The notes below the pieces were generated by a model. The model was not told the DNA's origin. It was given only the letters and a program-made list of their open reading frames with translations, and searched no databases. From NCBI RefSeq assembly GCF_000955955.1, contig NZ_JYJG01000055.1, positions 29,983 through 93,982 of the forward strand: DNA of 64,000 nucleotides. The letters are read 5' to 3'. Source of the stretch: Lentzea aerocolonigenes (GTDB lineage: Bacteria > Actinomycetota > Actinomycetes > Mycobacteriales > Pseudonocardiaceae). How positions within the stretch are numbered: the first letter of the stretch is position 1; every line of letters starts with the position of its first letter. The position numbers were made by a program, and so were the translations under genes. Shown here piece after piece: positions 8,435-17,796 of this stretch.

Positions 8435-9954
8435 AGCGCACAGCCCTGGCCGTGGCGGCGGTCCTCGTGGTGTCGGGCTGCGGGGCGTCCGGGAGTTCCG
8501 GGTCCAAGGCGCTCGCCGACGGCAGGACGTTCACGATGTCGGTCGGCGCCGACCCCGGCACGCTCGACCCCGCGCTCACGGTGCTGACGGTCGCCCGCGC
8601 GATCGGCCGGTTCCTCTACGGCCGCCTCGTCGAGCGCACGGCGAACGGTGACATCGTCGCCGGCCTCGCGGAGAAGTGGGACGCCGACGCCACGAAGGCC
8701 ACTTTCACGCTGCGCCAAGGCATCACGTGTGCGGACGGTGCACCGCTCACCGCCGGGGACGTCGCCGCGAACATCAACTTCACCGCCGACCCGAAGAACA
8801 AGTCCCCGCTGGTCGGCTTGATGGTCATGCCGGGCACCACGGCGACGGCGGACGAGGCCACGCGCACGGTCACCGTCACGAGCGGCGCACCGGACGCGTT
8901 CCTGCTCACCAACGTCGGCTCGCTGCCGATCGTGTGCGCCAAGGGCATGAGCGACCGCGCGTTGCTCACCAAGGGCGAGCAGGGCACCGGCTTGTTCACG
9001 ATCTCCGAGATCGCGCCGAACGACCACTACACCCTGACGCGCCGCAAGGACCTGCCGGCCGAGCAGGGCATGCCGGACGAGGTCGTCGTCAAGGTCGTCC
9101 CGAACGAGACGACCGCGGTGAACCTGTTGCTGTCCGGGCAGATCACCGCGGCCACCATCGCGGGCCCCGACCAGGAACGTCTGCTGGCGCAGAAGGTCGA
9201 GCACGTCGACCTCGCCGTGCCGCTGGGACTGCTCGGCTTCAACCAGTCCGACGGCTTGCCCGCGCAGGACCCGGCGGTGCGCCGCGCGCTCGTGCAGGCA
9301 CTCGACCTCGCGCAGGTCGGCAAAGTGCTGACCAGCGGCAAGGGCAGGCCGTCGAAGAGCGTCGTGACGGTCGAACCGCGGCCCTGCACCGGCGACAACG
9401 TCGGTTCGAACCTCCCACCGCACGACAAGGCCGCCGCCGAGCAGGCGCTCACCGCCGCAGGCTGGACCAAGAACGGGAAACCGTTGCAGATCAGGCTGCT
9501 GCAGCCGACCGTCCTCGGTCCGACGTTCACCGCGGCCGCCGAGCTGATCCAGCAGGCGTGGCAGGCCATCGGAGTGCAGGTGACCATCCAGCCGGTCGAC
9601 GCGGCAGGGCTCAACCAGGCGTTGTTCGGCACGGGCGCGTGGGACGTGTCGATGGCGCCGGTGACGCTCGCGCTGCCCAGCCAGCTGGTGTCGTTCGCGT
9701 CCGGCCCGGTGCCGCCGCAAGGTGTGAACTTCGGGCACGTCCGCAACGCGGAGTTCGAGGAGCAGTCCAAGCTGGCCGCGACGATGCCCGGCTCGACCGG
9801 CTGCGAGCACTGGAACAAGGCAGAGGCCGCGCTGGTCAAGTCCGTCGATCTGCTGCCGTACGTCGACTCCGTGGTGCCGACTTTCGTGAAGGGTGCGAAG
9901 TTCACCCTGAGCGACGGCATCGACCCGGCGTCGATCCGGATGCTCGCGTCATGA
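8431..9954 (+). CDS. peptide ABC transporter substrate-binding lipoprotein (SBP family 5)
   Basis: 507 residues. The N-terminus MKRTALAVAAVLVVSGCGAS is a lipoprotein signal with the lipidated Cys at 17. The family 5 pattern follows: DPGTLDPALT, YGRLVERTANGDIVAGLAEKW and TFTLRQGITCADGAPLTAGDV. It is the only clearly exported product of the operon and would capture the substrate (oligopeptide or dipeptide) outside the membrane for the permeases encoded next. ATGA overlaps at both ends imply translational coupling with the hydrolases. Family 5 proteins also bind nickel, heme or opines; peptides are inferred from the peptidase genes in the operon. Confidence 0.92.
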   Translation: MKRTALAVAAVLVVSGCGASGSSGSKALADGRTFTMSVGADPGTLDPALTVLTVARAIGRFLYGRLVERTANGDIVAGLAEKWDADATKATFTLRQGITCADGAPLTAGDVAANINFTADPKNKSPLVGLMVMPGTTATADEATRTVTVTSGAPDAFLLTNVGSLPIVCAKGMSDRALLTKGEQGTGLFTISEIAPNDHYTLTRRKDLPAEQGMPDEVVVKVVPNETTAVNLLLSGQITAATIAGPDQERLLAQKVEHVDLAVPLGLLGFNQSDGLPAQDPAVRRALVQALDLAQVGKVLTSGKGRPSKSVVTVEPRPCTGDNVGSNLPPHDKAAAEQALTAAGWTKNGKPLQIRLLQPTVLGPTFTAAAELIQQAWQAIGVQVTIQPVDAAGLNQALFGTGAWDVSMAPVTLALPSQLVSFASGPVPPQGVNFGHVRNAEFEEQSKLAATMPGSTGCEHWNKAEAALVKSVDLLPYVDSVVPTFVKGAKFTLSDGIDPASIRMLAS

Positions 9955-10925
9955 CCCAGGTCGCGCACGAGGTGACGGGCAGCTCCTGGCTGCCCTTCGC
10001 CCGGCGGCGGGCCGTGCGGTTCCTGACCTCGCTGTGGGTGCTGGTGACCGCGGCGTTCCTGATGATCCACCTGATCCCCGGCGACCCCGTGCGCGAGGCG
10101 CTGGGGATGACGGCCTCGCCCGACGTCGTCAATGCGCGCCGGGAAGCGTTGGGGCTCAACGACTCTCTGGTGACGCAGTACTGGCACTACCTCGGCGGCC
10201 TGTTCTCCGGTGACTTCGGCACCTCGCTCGTGTCCGGCACACCCGTCGCGGACCTGATCGGCGACCGGCTGCCCGCGACCGTGCAGCTCGCGGTGACCGC
10301 GTTCCTCGTCGTGGTCGTCGTGGCCGTGCCGGTCGGTGTCGTGATGGCGGTGCTCACCAGGGGCGGCCGTCGTCGTGGCGCCGAGCTCGGGTTCACGTCC
10401 ACGAGTGTGGTGCTGGCGGCGATTCCGGAGTTCCTGCTGGCAGTGGGTCTGGTCAGCCTCTTCGGGGTGGCGCTCGGACTGTTGCCGGTGGCCGGGCGGG
10501 ACGCTCCCGGCTCCTCGGTCCTGCCGGTGCTGGCGCTGGCGATCGGACCGGCGGCGGTGCTGGCCAGGATCGTCCGGGTCGAGCTGCTTTCCGTGCTGGG
10601 AAACGACTTCGTGCGCACCGCACGAGCGAAACGGTTGCCCGCAAGGCTTGTGTACGTACGGCATGCACTGCCGAACGCGCTGACCGCGACTCTGACGCTC
10701 GGCGCGATGATGCTCGCGAGCCTGGTCGCAGGGACCGTGCTGGTGGAGAACGTGTTCGCGTGGCCAGGGCTGGGTTCCACGATCGTCGGGTCGATCCAGC
10801 AGAAGGACTACCCGGCCGTGCAGGGGATCGTGCTGGTCTACGGCACGGGCGTGTTGCTCGTGAACCTCGCTGTCGACGTGGTGCTGGCACTGCTCGATCC
10901 GCGTTCGACGATCAGGGAGGCCTGA
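9951..10925 (+). CDS. dipeptide-type ABC permease, DppB-like
   Basis: A 324-residue membrane protein with an N-terminal helix (about residues 22-42), the DppB/OppB hallmark IPGDPVREALG just after it, a central block of helices, and the permease EAA-type loop near ARAKRLPARLVYVRHALPNA. Six membrane segments are expected for the family and can be picked out. It pairs with the permease domain of the next gene. It overlaps the binding-protein gene by four bases and the next start by one base (TGATG). Confidence 0.93.
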   Translation: MTQVAHEVTGSSWLPFARRRAVRFLTSLWVLVTAAFLMIHLIPGDPVREALGMTASPDVVNARREALGLNDSLVTQYWHYLGGLFSGDFGTSLVSGTPVADLIGDRLPATVQLAVTAFLVVVVVAVPVGVVMAVLTRGGRRRGAELGFTSTSVVLAAIPEFLLAVGLVSLFGVALGLLPVAGRDAPGSSVLPVLALAIGPAAVLARIVRVELLSVLGNDFVRTARAKRLPARLVYVRHALPNALTATLTLGAMMLASLVAGTVLVENVFAWPGLGSTIVGSIQQKDYPAVQGIVLVYGTGVLLVNLAVDVVLALLDPRSTIREA

Positions 10926-12814
10926 TGCGTGCTCTTCGCACTCCAGTAGGCCTGGCGTCGGGTGTTTTGCTGGTGCTGCTGGCGGCTTTGGCCGTCTTCG
11001 CCCCGCTGCTGTGGGGCTCGCAAGCCGGCGCGATCGACACCGACGCGCTCCAGCAGGGCTCGTCCGCCGACCACCTGCTCGGCACGGACGCGCTGGGCCG
11101 CGACATCTTCTACCGGGTGCTGGTCGCGACCCGGCTCACGCTCGGGCTCGCCCTGCTGGCCACGCTCGTCGGCGTCACCGCGGGCCTGGTGCTGGGCTCG
11201 CTGCCGTCGGTGTTGCCGCGCTGGGCGGGCAGGATCGTGACGTCCGCGGTGAACATCGCCGTCGCGTTCCCGGGGCTGCTGCTGGCGTTGTTCTTCGCGG
11301 TGATCTTCGGAACCGGGACCATCGGCGCGGTGCTGGCCATCGCGTTCGCGATCACGCCGTCGTTCGCCCGGCTCACCCAGACCCTCACGGCCTCCATCAG
11401 CGGCCGTGACTTCATCGCGGCGGCACGGGTGTGCGGGGTGGGGCGGTTCCGGTTGCTGCTGCGGCACATCCTGCCGAACATCGCCGAACCGCTCGTGATC
11501 AACGCGACCCTCGCCGCCGGGAGCGCGCTGACCGCGTTCGCCGGGCTGTCTTTCCTGGGCATCGGCGTGCAGGCGCCTTCGTACGACTGGGGACGGCTGC
11601 TCGGCGAGGGCCTGAACCGGATCTACATCTCCCCCGCGCCCGCGCTGGGTCCGGCGGTGGCGGTGGTGCTGGCCGGGCTGGCGTTCAACCTGTTCGGTGA
11701 GGCCGCGGCGTCCGCCGCAGGTCATCGGCAGTCTGTCCGGAAAGCGCCCAAGCCGGTGTCCACAGTGGAGTCACCGAGCGGCGAAGGCTTGCTGAACGTG
11801 CGGAACCTGCGGGTGTCCTTCCCCGGCGCCGGCGGGTGGATCACGCCGGTGCGCGGGGTGTCGTTCACGGTCGGGCAGGGCGAGATGATCGGGGTGGTCG
11901 GCGAGTCCGGCTCGGGCAAGAGCTTGACCGCGCTGGCCGTGTCCCGGCTGGTGGAGCACCCCGGCGTCGTCACGGCTGACCGGCTGGAGTTCGCCGGGAA
12001 GCCGTTGCGGGAGACGTCGCAGCGGGAGCTGGGCACGTCGCTCGCGATGGTGTTCCAGGACCCGATGACGTCCTTCAACCCGACGCGCCGGATCGGCCGG
12101 CAGCTCGCCGAGGTGTCCGAGGTGCACCAGGGGATGTCGCGCAAGGCGGCATCGGCACGGGTGGTCGACCGGCTGAAAGCCGTGCGGATTCCGTCCGCGG
12201 AAAGGCGTGCCCGGCAGTACCCGCACGAGTTCTCCGGCGGCATGCGGCAGCGGGCCATGATCGCGATGGGCCTGATGGGCGAGCCGCGGCTGGTGATCGC
12301 CGACGAGCCGACCACCGCGCTGGACGTCACCGTGCAGCGGGAGGTGCTGCGGTTGCTCGCACGCGTCCAGGAGGAGCGGTCGGCGGCGGTGTTGCTGATC
12401 AGCCATGACATCACCGTGGTCGCGCAGACCTGCGACCGGGTGCTGGTGATGTACGCCGGGCGGATCGTCGAGGAGTTGCCGACCGCGGAGCTGTTCACGT
12501 CGGCGCGGCACCCGTACACGACAGCGTTGCTGGCCGCGGTGCCCGACCTGGAGACGGATCGGGACGCCCCGCTGGCGGTGATTCCCGGACGGCCGCCGGA
12601 GCCCGCGGAGATCGGGGTGGGCTGCCCGTTCGCGCCGCGGTGTCCGCTCGCTGATCAGAGGTGCCGGGAGGTGGAACCGGAGCTGGAACAGGTCGGGGTC
12701 GGGCATCAGGTCGCTTGCTGGCGGCTCGCGGATGGCATGCCGAGCCTGGAGGAAGCGACGGTCGTGGGAGGCCCCGCGATGGCCGGCCGAAACGGGGAGG
12801 CGTCTGGTGAGTGA
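10925..12814 (+). CDS. fused ABC permease-ATPase (DppC-like plus DppD-like)
   Basis: 629 residues joining two usually separate subunits. Residues 1 to about 270 are a DppC-type permease: an N-terminal helix, GTDALGRDIFYRVLVATR, the EAA loop AARVCGVGRFRLLLRHILPN and SFLGIGVQAPSYDWG. After a linker (about 270-290) comes a complete DppD-type ATPase: Walker A GESGSGKS at about 326-333, signature FSGGMRQRAMIAMGL, Walker B LVIADEPTTALD, and a C-terminal oligopeptide-transporter segment with CPFAPRCPLADQRC. There is no stop or frameshift between the halves, so the fusion is genuine. It would supply one permease half and one nucleotide-binding half of the importer, with the genes before and after completing it. 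Confidence 0.92.
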   Translation: MRALRTPVGLASGVLLVLLAALAVFAPLLWGSQAGAIDTDALQQGSSADHLLGTDALGRDIFYRVLVATRLTLGLALLATLVGVTAGLVLGSLPSVLPRWAGRIVTSAVNIAVAFPGLLLALFFAVIFGTGTIGAVLAIAFAITPSFARLTQTLTASISGRDFIAAARVCGVGRFRLLLRHILPNIAEPLVINATLAAGSALTAFAGLSFLGIGVQAPSYDWGRLLGEGLNRIYISPAPALGPAVAVVLAGLAFNLFGEAAASAAGHRQSVRKAPKPVSTVESPSGEGLLNVRNLRVSFPGAGGWITPVRGVSFTVGQGEMIGVVGESGSGKSLTALAVSRLVEHPGVVTADRLEFAGKPLRETSQRELGTSLAMVFQDPMTSFNPTRRIGRQLAEVSEVHQGMSRKAASARVVDRLKAVRIPSAERRARQYPHEFSGGMRQRAMIAMGLMGEPRLVIADEPTTALDVTVQREVLRLLARVQEERSAAVLLISHDITVVAQTCDRVLVMYAGRIVEELPTAELFTSARHPYTTALLAAVPDLETDRDAPLAVIPGRPPEPAEIGVGCPFAPRCPLADQRCREVEPELEQVGVGHQVACWRLADGMPSLEEATVVGGPAMAGRNGEASGE

Positions 12815-13547
12815 ACTCAGGTTCGACTCGGTCAGTCTCCAGTACGGCTCTCTCCGTGCGGTCGACGACGTCAGCCTGACCGTGCCATCGGGCCAGGTCG
12901 TCGGGCTGGTCGGCGAGTCGGGGTCGGGCAAGTCCAGCCTCGCCGCCGCGGCCGTCGGCCTCGTCCCGCCCACCGCCGGCCGCATCCTGCTGGACGGCGC
13001 CGACATCCACCGGCTGCGCCACCGCAAGCTGCAGATGGTCTTCCAGGACCCGTACTCGTCGCTCGACCCGCGCATGAGCATCGGCGAGTCGATCGCCGAA
13101 GCCATGCCGCGAGGCACCGACAAGCGCGCCGAGGTCGCCCGGCTGCTCGAACTCGTCAACCTCGATCCCAGCCGCGCCACCTCACTGCCGGCACGCCTGT
13201 CAGGCGGTCAACGGCAGCGGGTCGCGCTCGCCAGAGCACTCGCCGGCCGGCCGGAGGTGATCATCGCCGACGAGATCACGTCCGCGCTGGACGTCTCGGT
13301 GCAGGGCGCGGTGCTGAACCTCGTACGCGATCTGCAACGGCAGCTGGGCCTGTCGATGCTGTTCATCTCGCACAACCTCGCCGTGGTCCGGTACGTGAGC
13401 GACCGCATCGCGGTGATGCGCTCGGGCAGGATCGTGGAGGAGGGCACGGCCGAGCGGGTGCTCACGGACCCGCAACACAGCTACACACGCGAACTGCTAG
13501 CTGCTGCTCCGTCGCGGCACACCAGCCTGTGGGAGGACGCTTCGTGA
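12807..13547 (+). CDS. peptide ABC transporter ATPase, DppF-like (short form)
   Basis: 246 residues, starting at a GTG eight bases inside the preceding gene (VSELRFDSVSLQYG). Walker A GESGSGKSSL lies at residues 36-43, the signature is LSGGQRQRVALARALAG, Walker B is EVIIADEITSALD, and the H-loop is FISHNLAV. It ends soon after SYTRELLAAAP and lacks the roughly 60-residue oligopeptide-transporter tail with its cysteines that the fused ATPase retains. It would form the second ATPase of the heterodimer. It has a GTGA overlap with the dipeptidase gene. Confidence 0.93.
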   Translation: MSELRFDSVSLQYGSLRAVDDVSLTVPSGQVVGLVGESGSGKSSLAAAAVGLVPPTAGRILLDGADIHRLRHRKLQMVFQDPYSSLDPRMSIGESIAEAMPRGTDKRAEVARLLELVNLDPSRATSLPARLSGGQRQRVALARALAGRPEVIIADEITSALDVSVQGAVLNLVRDLQRQLGLSMLFISHNLAVVRYVSDRIAVMRSGRIVEEGTAERVLTDPQHSYTRELLAAAPSRHTSLWEDAS

Positions 13548-14557
13548 TCATCGCGGACACGCACAACGACCTGCTGGACGCGATCGTCCACCGGCCCGTC
13601 GAACGATGGGTTCCGCACTTCCGCGACCAATGGCTACCCCAGTTGCACACAGGCGGGGTGAACCTGCAGGTGCTGCCGGTGTTCATCGACGACGTCTTCC
13701 GGCCCGAAGGTGCTCTCCGCCAAACGCTGCGCATGATCGAGGTCGCGCACCGCATCGCCGAGGGCAACCCGGACACCGTCGAACTCTGTTTCGACGGTGC
13801 GGACATCGACGCGGCACTCGAATCGAACCGCATCGCTTTGGTACTGGCGCTGGAAAGCGCGCCTGGCATCGGCGAGGACGTCGAACTGCTGGAAACCCTG
13901 TACCGGCTGGGCGTCCGGATCGCCTCGCTCGCGCACTTCGGCCGCACCGCGCTGGCCGACGGCAGCGGTGAGGACGCGACCGGCAGCAGGCTGACGCGGG
14001 CAGGAGTCGCCGCGTTCGCCGAGATGGAGCGCCTCGGCATGATCTTCGACGTCAGCCACCTCAGCGCGGCGGGCGTCGAGCACGTGCTGGAGATGGCCAC
14101 ACGTCCGGTCATGGCAACACATTCGTCGGCGAGGGCGGTGCGCGACCACCACCGCAACCTGACCGACGAGCAGCTCAGAGGCATCGCTGACAACGGCGGC
14201 GTCGTGTGCGTGAACTTCTTCGCGCCGTTCCTGCACGAGTCCGACTTCCGCATCGAGCGGTTGATCGACCACATCGAGCACATCGCGGGGGTCATGGGCA
14301 TCCGGCACGTCGGTCTCGGCCCGGACTTCGTCAAGGAGGTCCTGGAGGACACCACACCGCCGTGCTGCGAGGCCCAGTTCATCGAGGGCGTGCCCACCGA
14401 CAAGTTCATCCCGGGGCTGGAGGGCCCGGCAGGGTTGCCGCTGGTCATCGATGCGCTTCGCCGGCGTGGGTGGCCAGAAGACGACATCGCCCTGGTCATG
14501 GGGCAGAACGTGCTCGACCTGTTCCGCACCGAACTCAAGAGGGGGACCACGAAGTGA
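13544..14557 (+). CDS. M19 membrane-dipeptidase family dipeptidase
   Basis: A 337-residue zinc dipeptidase of the renal-dipeptidase family. The N-terminal metal motif is IIADTHNDLLD (His7, Asp9). Later family landmarks are ALESAPGIGEDVELL (bridging Glu), FDVSHLSAAG (His), MATHSSARAVRDHHRNLTDEQL and GLGPDFV (Asp). It starts at a GTG within the previous stop and has no signal peptide, so it is cytosolic. M19 enzymes tolerate D-residues at the C-terminal position and some act on D-Ala-D-Ala, on L,D-dipeptides or on carbapenems. That fits the D-peptide theme of its neighbours. Confidence 0.93.
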   Translation: MIIADTHNDLLDAIVHRPVERWVPHFRDQWLPQLHTGGVNLQVLPVFIDDVFRPEGALRQTLRMIEVAHRIAEGNPDTVELCFDGADIDAALESNRIALVLALESAPGIGEDVELLETLYRLGVRIASLAHFGRTALADGSGEDATGSRLTRAGVAAFAEMERLGMIFDVSHLSAAGVEHVLEMATRPVMATHSSARAVRDHHRNLTDEQLRGIADNGGVVCVNFFAPFLHESDFRIERLIDHIEHIAGVMGIRHVGLGPDFVKEVLEDTTPPCCEAQFIEGVPTDKFIPGLEGPAGLPLVIDALRRRGWPEDDIALVMGQNVLDLFRTELKRGTTK

Positions 14558-17500
14558 CCACCACTGTGACCACCATCGAGGACCTGTACGGCCACACGCT
14601 GCCCGAGCAGCCCGCGCTCTCGCCGGACGGCACCGAGATCGTCTACGTCCTGCGCACCACCGACCGCGAGGCCGACCAGGACCTGCGGGCGCTGTGGCGG
14701 GTGGCTGACGGCAAGGCGAAGCAGCTGACCAGGGGCAAGTCCGACCAGTCTCCGGTGTGGTCGCCGGACGGGAGCCGCATCGCGTTCCTGCGCGCCCAGG
14801 ACGGCCCGCCGCAGATCTGGCTGCTGCCGGCCGACGGCGGCGAGCCCGAGCAGGTGACGTCGCTGCCGCTCGGCGCGGGCCAGCCGGTGTGGAGCGTGGA
14901 CGGCACGCGGCTCGCGTTCTCCGCGCCGGTCGACATCGCGGACGCCAAGGCGCCGATCGCCGCTTCGAGGCTCGACTACAAGGCCGACGGTTCTGGCTAT
15001 CTGCGCAGCGTTCGCGCTCACCTGCACGTGCTGGACCTGGAGAGCCGCGAGGTCCGGCAGATCACCGAGGGCGACTGGTTCGCCGGCACGCCCGCGTGGT
15101 CGCCTGACGGCAAGCAGCTCGCCTTCACGGGTGCACGCGACCAGGACGCCGACCTCACGTTCCGCGTGCCTGTGCACGTCGTTGACGTCGCTGGGCATGC
15201 GGAACCGAGGCTCGTCGGGCTCGCCACCGGCCAGGCAGCAACTGTCGCGTGGACCGGAGAAGGCCTGCTCGTCACCGGACGCACCACCGCGGATTCCGGA
15301 CACCTCAGCGTGCTGCTCCTGTCCCTCGACGGCGAGGTGCGCAACCTGTCAGAACCGTTGGACCGCAACGTCATGCCGGGCATGTCGGGGTATCCCGGCG
15401 GTATTCCGGTGCTGACGGACGGCAAGGTCCTGTTCTGCGCACGCGACCGCGGCTGCACGCAGCTCTACTCGGTCGATCTCGAAAACGGAGCGCCTCAGCT
15501 CGTTCTCGGCGGAGATTCCCGGGTCGTGGCAGGGCTTTCCGTCGCCTCGGGCAAGGCAGCGGTCGTCCTCTGCACGCCCACGTCGTACGGCGAGGTCGCC
15601 ACCATCGATCTGAGCACCGGCGACGCGACTGTCCACACTGAACACAACAAGACCGAATTGTTCGTGCGAGAAGAGCGCGAGTTCACCATCTCGGACGGCA
15701 CGGTCGTGCACGGCTGGCTGGTCCGCGACCCGTCCGCCACCGGCCCGCAACCTCTCCTGCTCGACATCCACGGCGGCCCGCACAACGCGTGGAACGGCAC
15801 CGCCGACCCGGTCCACCTCTACCACCAGGTCCTGGCACAGCAGGGCTGGACGGTCCTGCTGCTCAACCCGCGCGGCAGCGACGGTTACGGAGAAGCCTTC
15901 TACCGGGCCGCTCTCGGCGCGTGGGGCAAGGCCGACGCGCAGGACTTCCTGGAGCCGATCGACCAGCTCGTCGCGGAAGGTCTCGCCGACCCGGACAGGC
16001 TGGCCGTCACGGGCTACAGCTACGGCGGCTACATGACCTGCTACCTGACCAGCCGCGACAACAGGTTCGCCGCGGCCGTCGCCGGTGGTGTGGTCAGCGA
16101 CCTGAGCAGCATGGCCGGCACGTCCGACGGCGGCCACTACCTGACCGAGCTCGAACTGGGCGGCCCCGGCCACCACATCGCCGAGCTCTCCCCGCTCACG
16201 CTGGTCAACGAGGTCAGCACGCCCACGTTGATCTACCAGGGCGCGCACGACGACAGGTGCCCGGTCGGCCAGGCCGAGCAGTGGTTCACCGCGCTGCGCC
16301 AGAACGGCGTGCCCAGCAAGCTCGTGCTCTACCCGGACGAGTCGCACCTGTTCATCCTCAGCGGCAAGCCCTCGCACCGCGAGGACTTCAACCGCCGCGT
16401 CGTCGACTGGGTCCGCGAGCACGCCGAGAACCGCCGACCGCTCGACCCGAAGCACTGGCAGCGCAGGCTTTCCGCCCTCGCGAAGAAGCACGGCGTGCCC
16501 GGTGCCGCGCTCGGCATCCTGCGCGACAACGAGATCATCCAAGCCCACCACGGCGTCCTGAGCACGGCGACCGGCGTGCAGGTCGACGACGACACCGTGT
16601 TCCAGATCGGCTCGATCAGCAAGGTGTGGACGACCACGGTCGTGATGCAGCTCGTCGACGAGGGGCTGCTCGACCTCGACGCGCCGATCGCTGACGTCCT
16701 GCCGGAGCTGAAGCTCGCGGATCCCGTGGCGGCCCAGAAGGTGACCATGCGGCACCTGCTCACGCACACCAGCGGCATCGACGGCGACATCTTCACCGAC
16801 ACCGGCCGCGGCGACGACTGCCTGGAGCGCTACACCGAACTGCTCGCGGAAGCCGCCCAGAACACCCCGCTCGGAGCCACGTTCTCCTACTCCAACTCGG
16901 GTTTCGCGCTGGCCGGCCGGGTCGTCGAGAAGATCACCGGCAAGGTGTGGGACACGGCCCTGCGCGAAAGGCTCCTGGCACCGCTCGGCCTCACCCGCAC
17001 CGGCACCCTGCCGGAGGAGGCGCTCCTGCACCGCGCCGCCGTCGGCCATCCGACCCACGAAGGCAGGACCGAACCGGCGTCGGTGTGGATGCTGCCGCGC
17101 TCGGTCGGGCCGGCCGGCACGATCTTCGCGACGACCGCGGACGTGCTGGCGTTCGCGCGGATGCACCTCGACGGAGGCCTGGCCCAGGACGGCGCGCGAG
17201 TGCTGTCGGAAGCGTCCACGCACGCCATGACGGAGAAGCAGACCGATGTGCCCGACCCGAACTCGAAGGCCGACTCCTGGGGCCTCGGCTGGATCCGGTT
17301 CGACTGGGACGGACAGCGGCTGATCGGCCACGACGGCAACACCATCGGGCAGTCGTCGTTCCTGCGCGTGCTGCCGGAGCAGCGGCTCGCGGTCACGCTG
17401 CTGACCAACGGCGGCTACCCGAGCGAGCTGGCAACAGAGCTGTTCCGGGAGATCTTCGCGGAGCTCGGGGGGATCGAGATGCCACCCCCGGTGCGGCCGG

Positions 17501-17796
17501 CCGCTGAACCTCCGGCCGTGGACATCGCGCGGCACGTGGGCCGGTATGAGCGTGCGTCGTTCCGGATCGACGTCACCGAGGGCGAACGAGGACTGCGGGC
17601 GAAGACGACGGTCACCGGGTCGCTGGCCGGACTCGTGCCGGACCCGCCGGAGGTCGACCTCGTGCCGCTCGGCGACTCCCAGTTCGTCTGCCGGTACGAG
17701 GAGGAGGGCAGCTGGGCCTCGGTCGTGTTCTACAGCCTGCCCACGGGTGAGCAGTACATCCACTCGGGTCTGCGCGCAACGCCGAAGGTGTCCTGA
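14554..17796 (+). CDS. fusion of S9 acylaminoacyl-peptidase and S12 beta-lactamase-fold hydrolase
   Basis: 1080 residues with two complete hydrolases. Residues 1 to about 380 are the seven-bladed propeller of S9C peptidases (WSPDGSRIAF and WSPDGKQLAF blades). Residues about 390-630 are the alpha/beta hydrolase with Ser489 in GYSYGGYM, an Asp near 565 (HDDRCPVG) and His598 (DESHLF). After RRPLDPKHW comes an S12 domain with Ser687-x-x-Lys690 (GSISKVW), Tyr779 (FSYSNSG) and His926 (GHDGNTIG), plus a C-terminal beta domain. The S12 half is a paralogue of the operon's first gene. It is cytosolic, and the GTG start overlaps the dipeptidase stop. The two active sites could act in sequence on one peptide; substrate channelling is speculation. 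Confidence 0.92.
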   Translation: MTTTVTTIEDLYGHTLPEQPALSPDGTEIVYVLRTTDREADQDLRALWRVADGKAKQLTRGKSDQSPVWSPDGSRIAFLRAQDGPPQIWLLPADGGEPEQVTSLPLGAGQPVWSVDGTRLAFSAPVDIADAKAPIAASRLDYKADGSGYLRSVRAHLHVLDLESREVRQITEGDWFAGTPAWSPDGKQLAFTGARDQDADLTFRVPVHVVDVAGHAEPRLVGLATGQAATVAWTGEGLLVTGRTTADSGHLSVLLLSLDGEVRNLSEPLDRNVMPGMSGYPGGIPVLTDGKVLFCARDRGCTQLYSVDLENGAPQLVLGGDSRVVAGLSVASGKAAVVLCTPTSYGEVATIDLSTGDATVHTEHNKTELFVREEREFTISDGTVVHGWLVRDPSATGPQPLLLDIHGGPHNAWNGTADPVHLYHQVLAQQGWTVLLLNPRGSDGYGEAFYRAALGAWGKADAQDFLEPIDQLVAEGLADPDRLAVTGYSYGGYMTCYLTSRDNRFAAAVAGGVVSDLSSMAGTSDGGHYLTELELGGPGHHIAELSPLTLVNEVSTPTLIYQGAHDDRCPVGQAEQWFTALRQNGVPSKLVLYPDESHLFILSGKPSHREDFNRRVVDWVREHAENRRPLDPKHWQRRLSALAKKHGVPGAALGILRDNEIIQAHHGVLSTATGVQVDDDTVFQIGSISKVWTTTVVMQLVDEGLLDLDAPIADVLPELKLADPVAAQKVTMRHLLTHTSGIDGDIFTDTGRGDDCLERYTELLAEAAQNTPLGATFSYSNSGFALAGRVVEKITGKVWDTALRERLLAPLGLTRTGTLPEEALLHRAAVGHPTHEGRTEPASVWMLPRSVGPAGTIFATTADVLAFARMHLDGGLAQDGARVLSEASTHAMTEKQTDVPDPNSKADSWGLGWIRFDWDGQRLIGHDGNTIGQSSFLRVLPEQRLAVTLLTNGGYPSELATELFREIFAELGGIEMPPPVRPAAEPPAVDIARHVGRYERASFRIDVTEGERGLRAKTTVTGSLAGLVPDPPEVDLVPLGDSQFVCRYEEEGSWASVVFYSLPTGEQYIHSGLRATPKVS

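Noticed and set aside
15349..17763. Long minus-strand open frame (804 codons) opposite the S9-S12 fusion
   Set aside because: It is Arg/Val/Gly/His-rich antisense read-through of GC-rich coding DNA; the plus strand has two complete enzyme domains.
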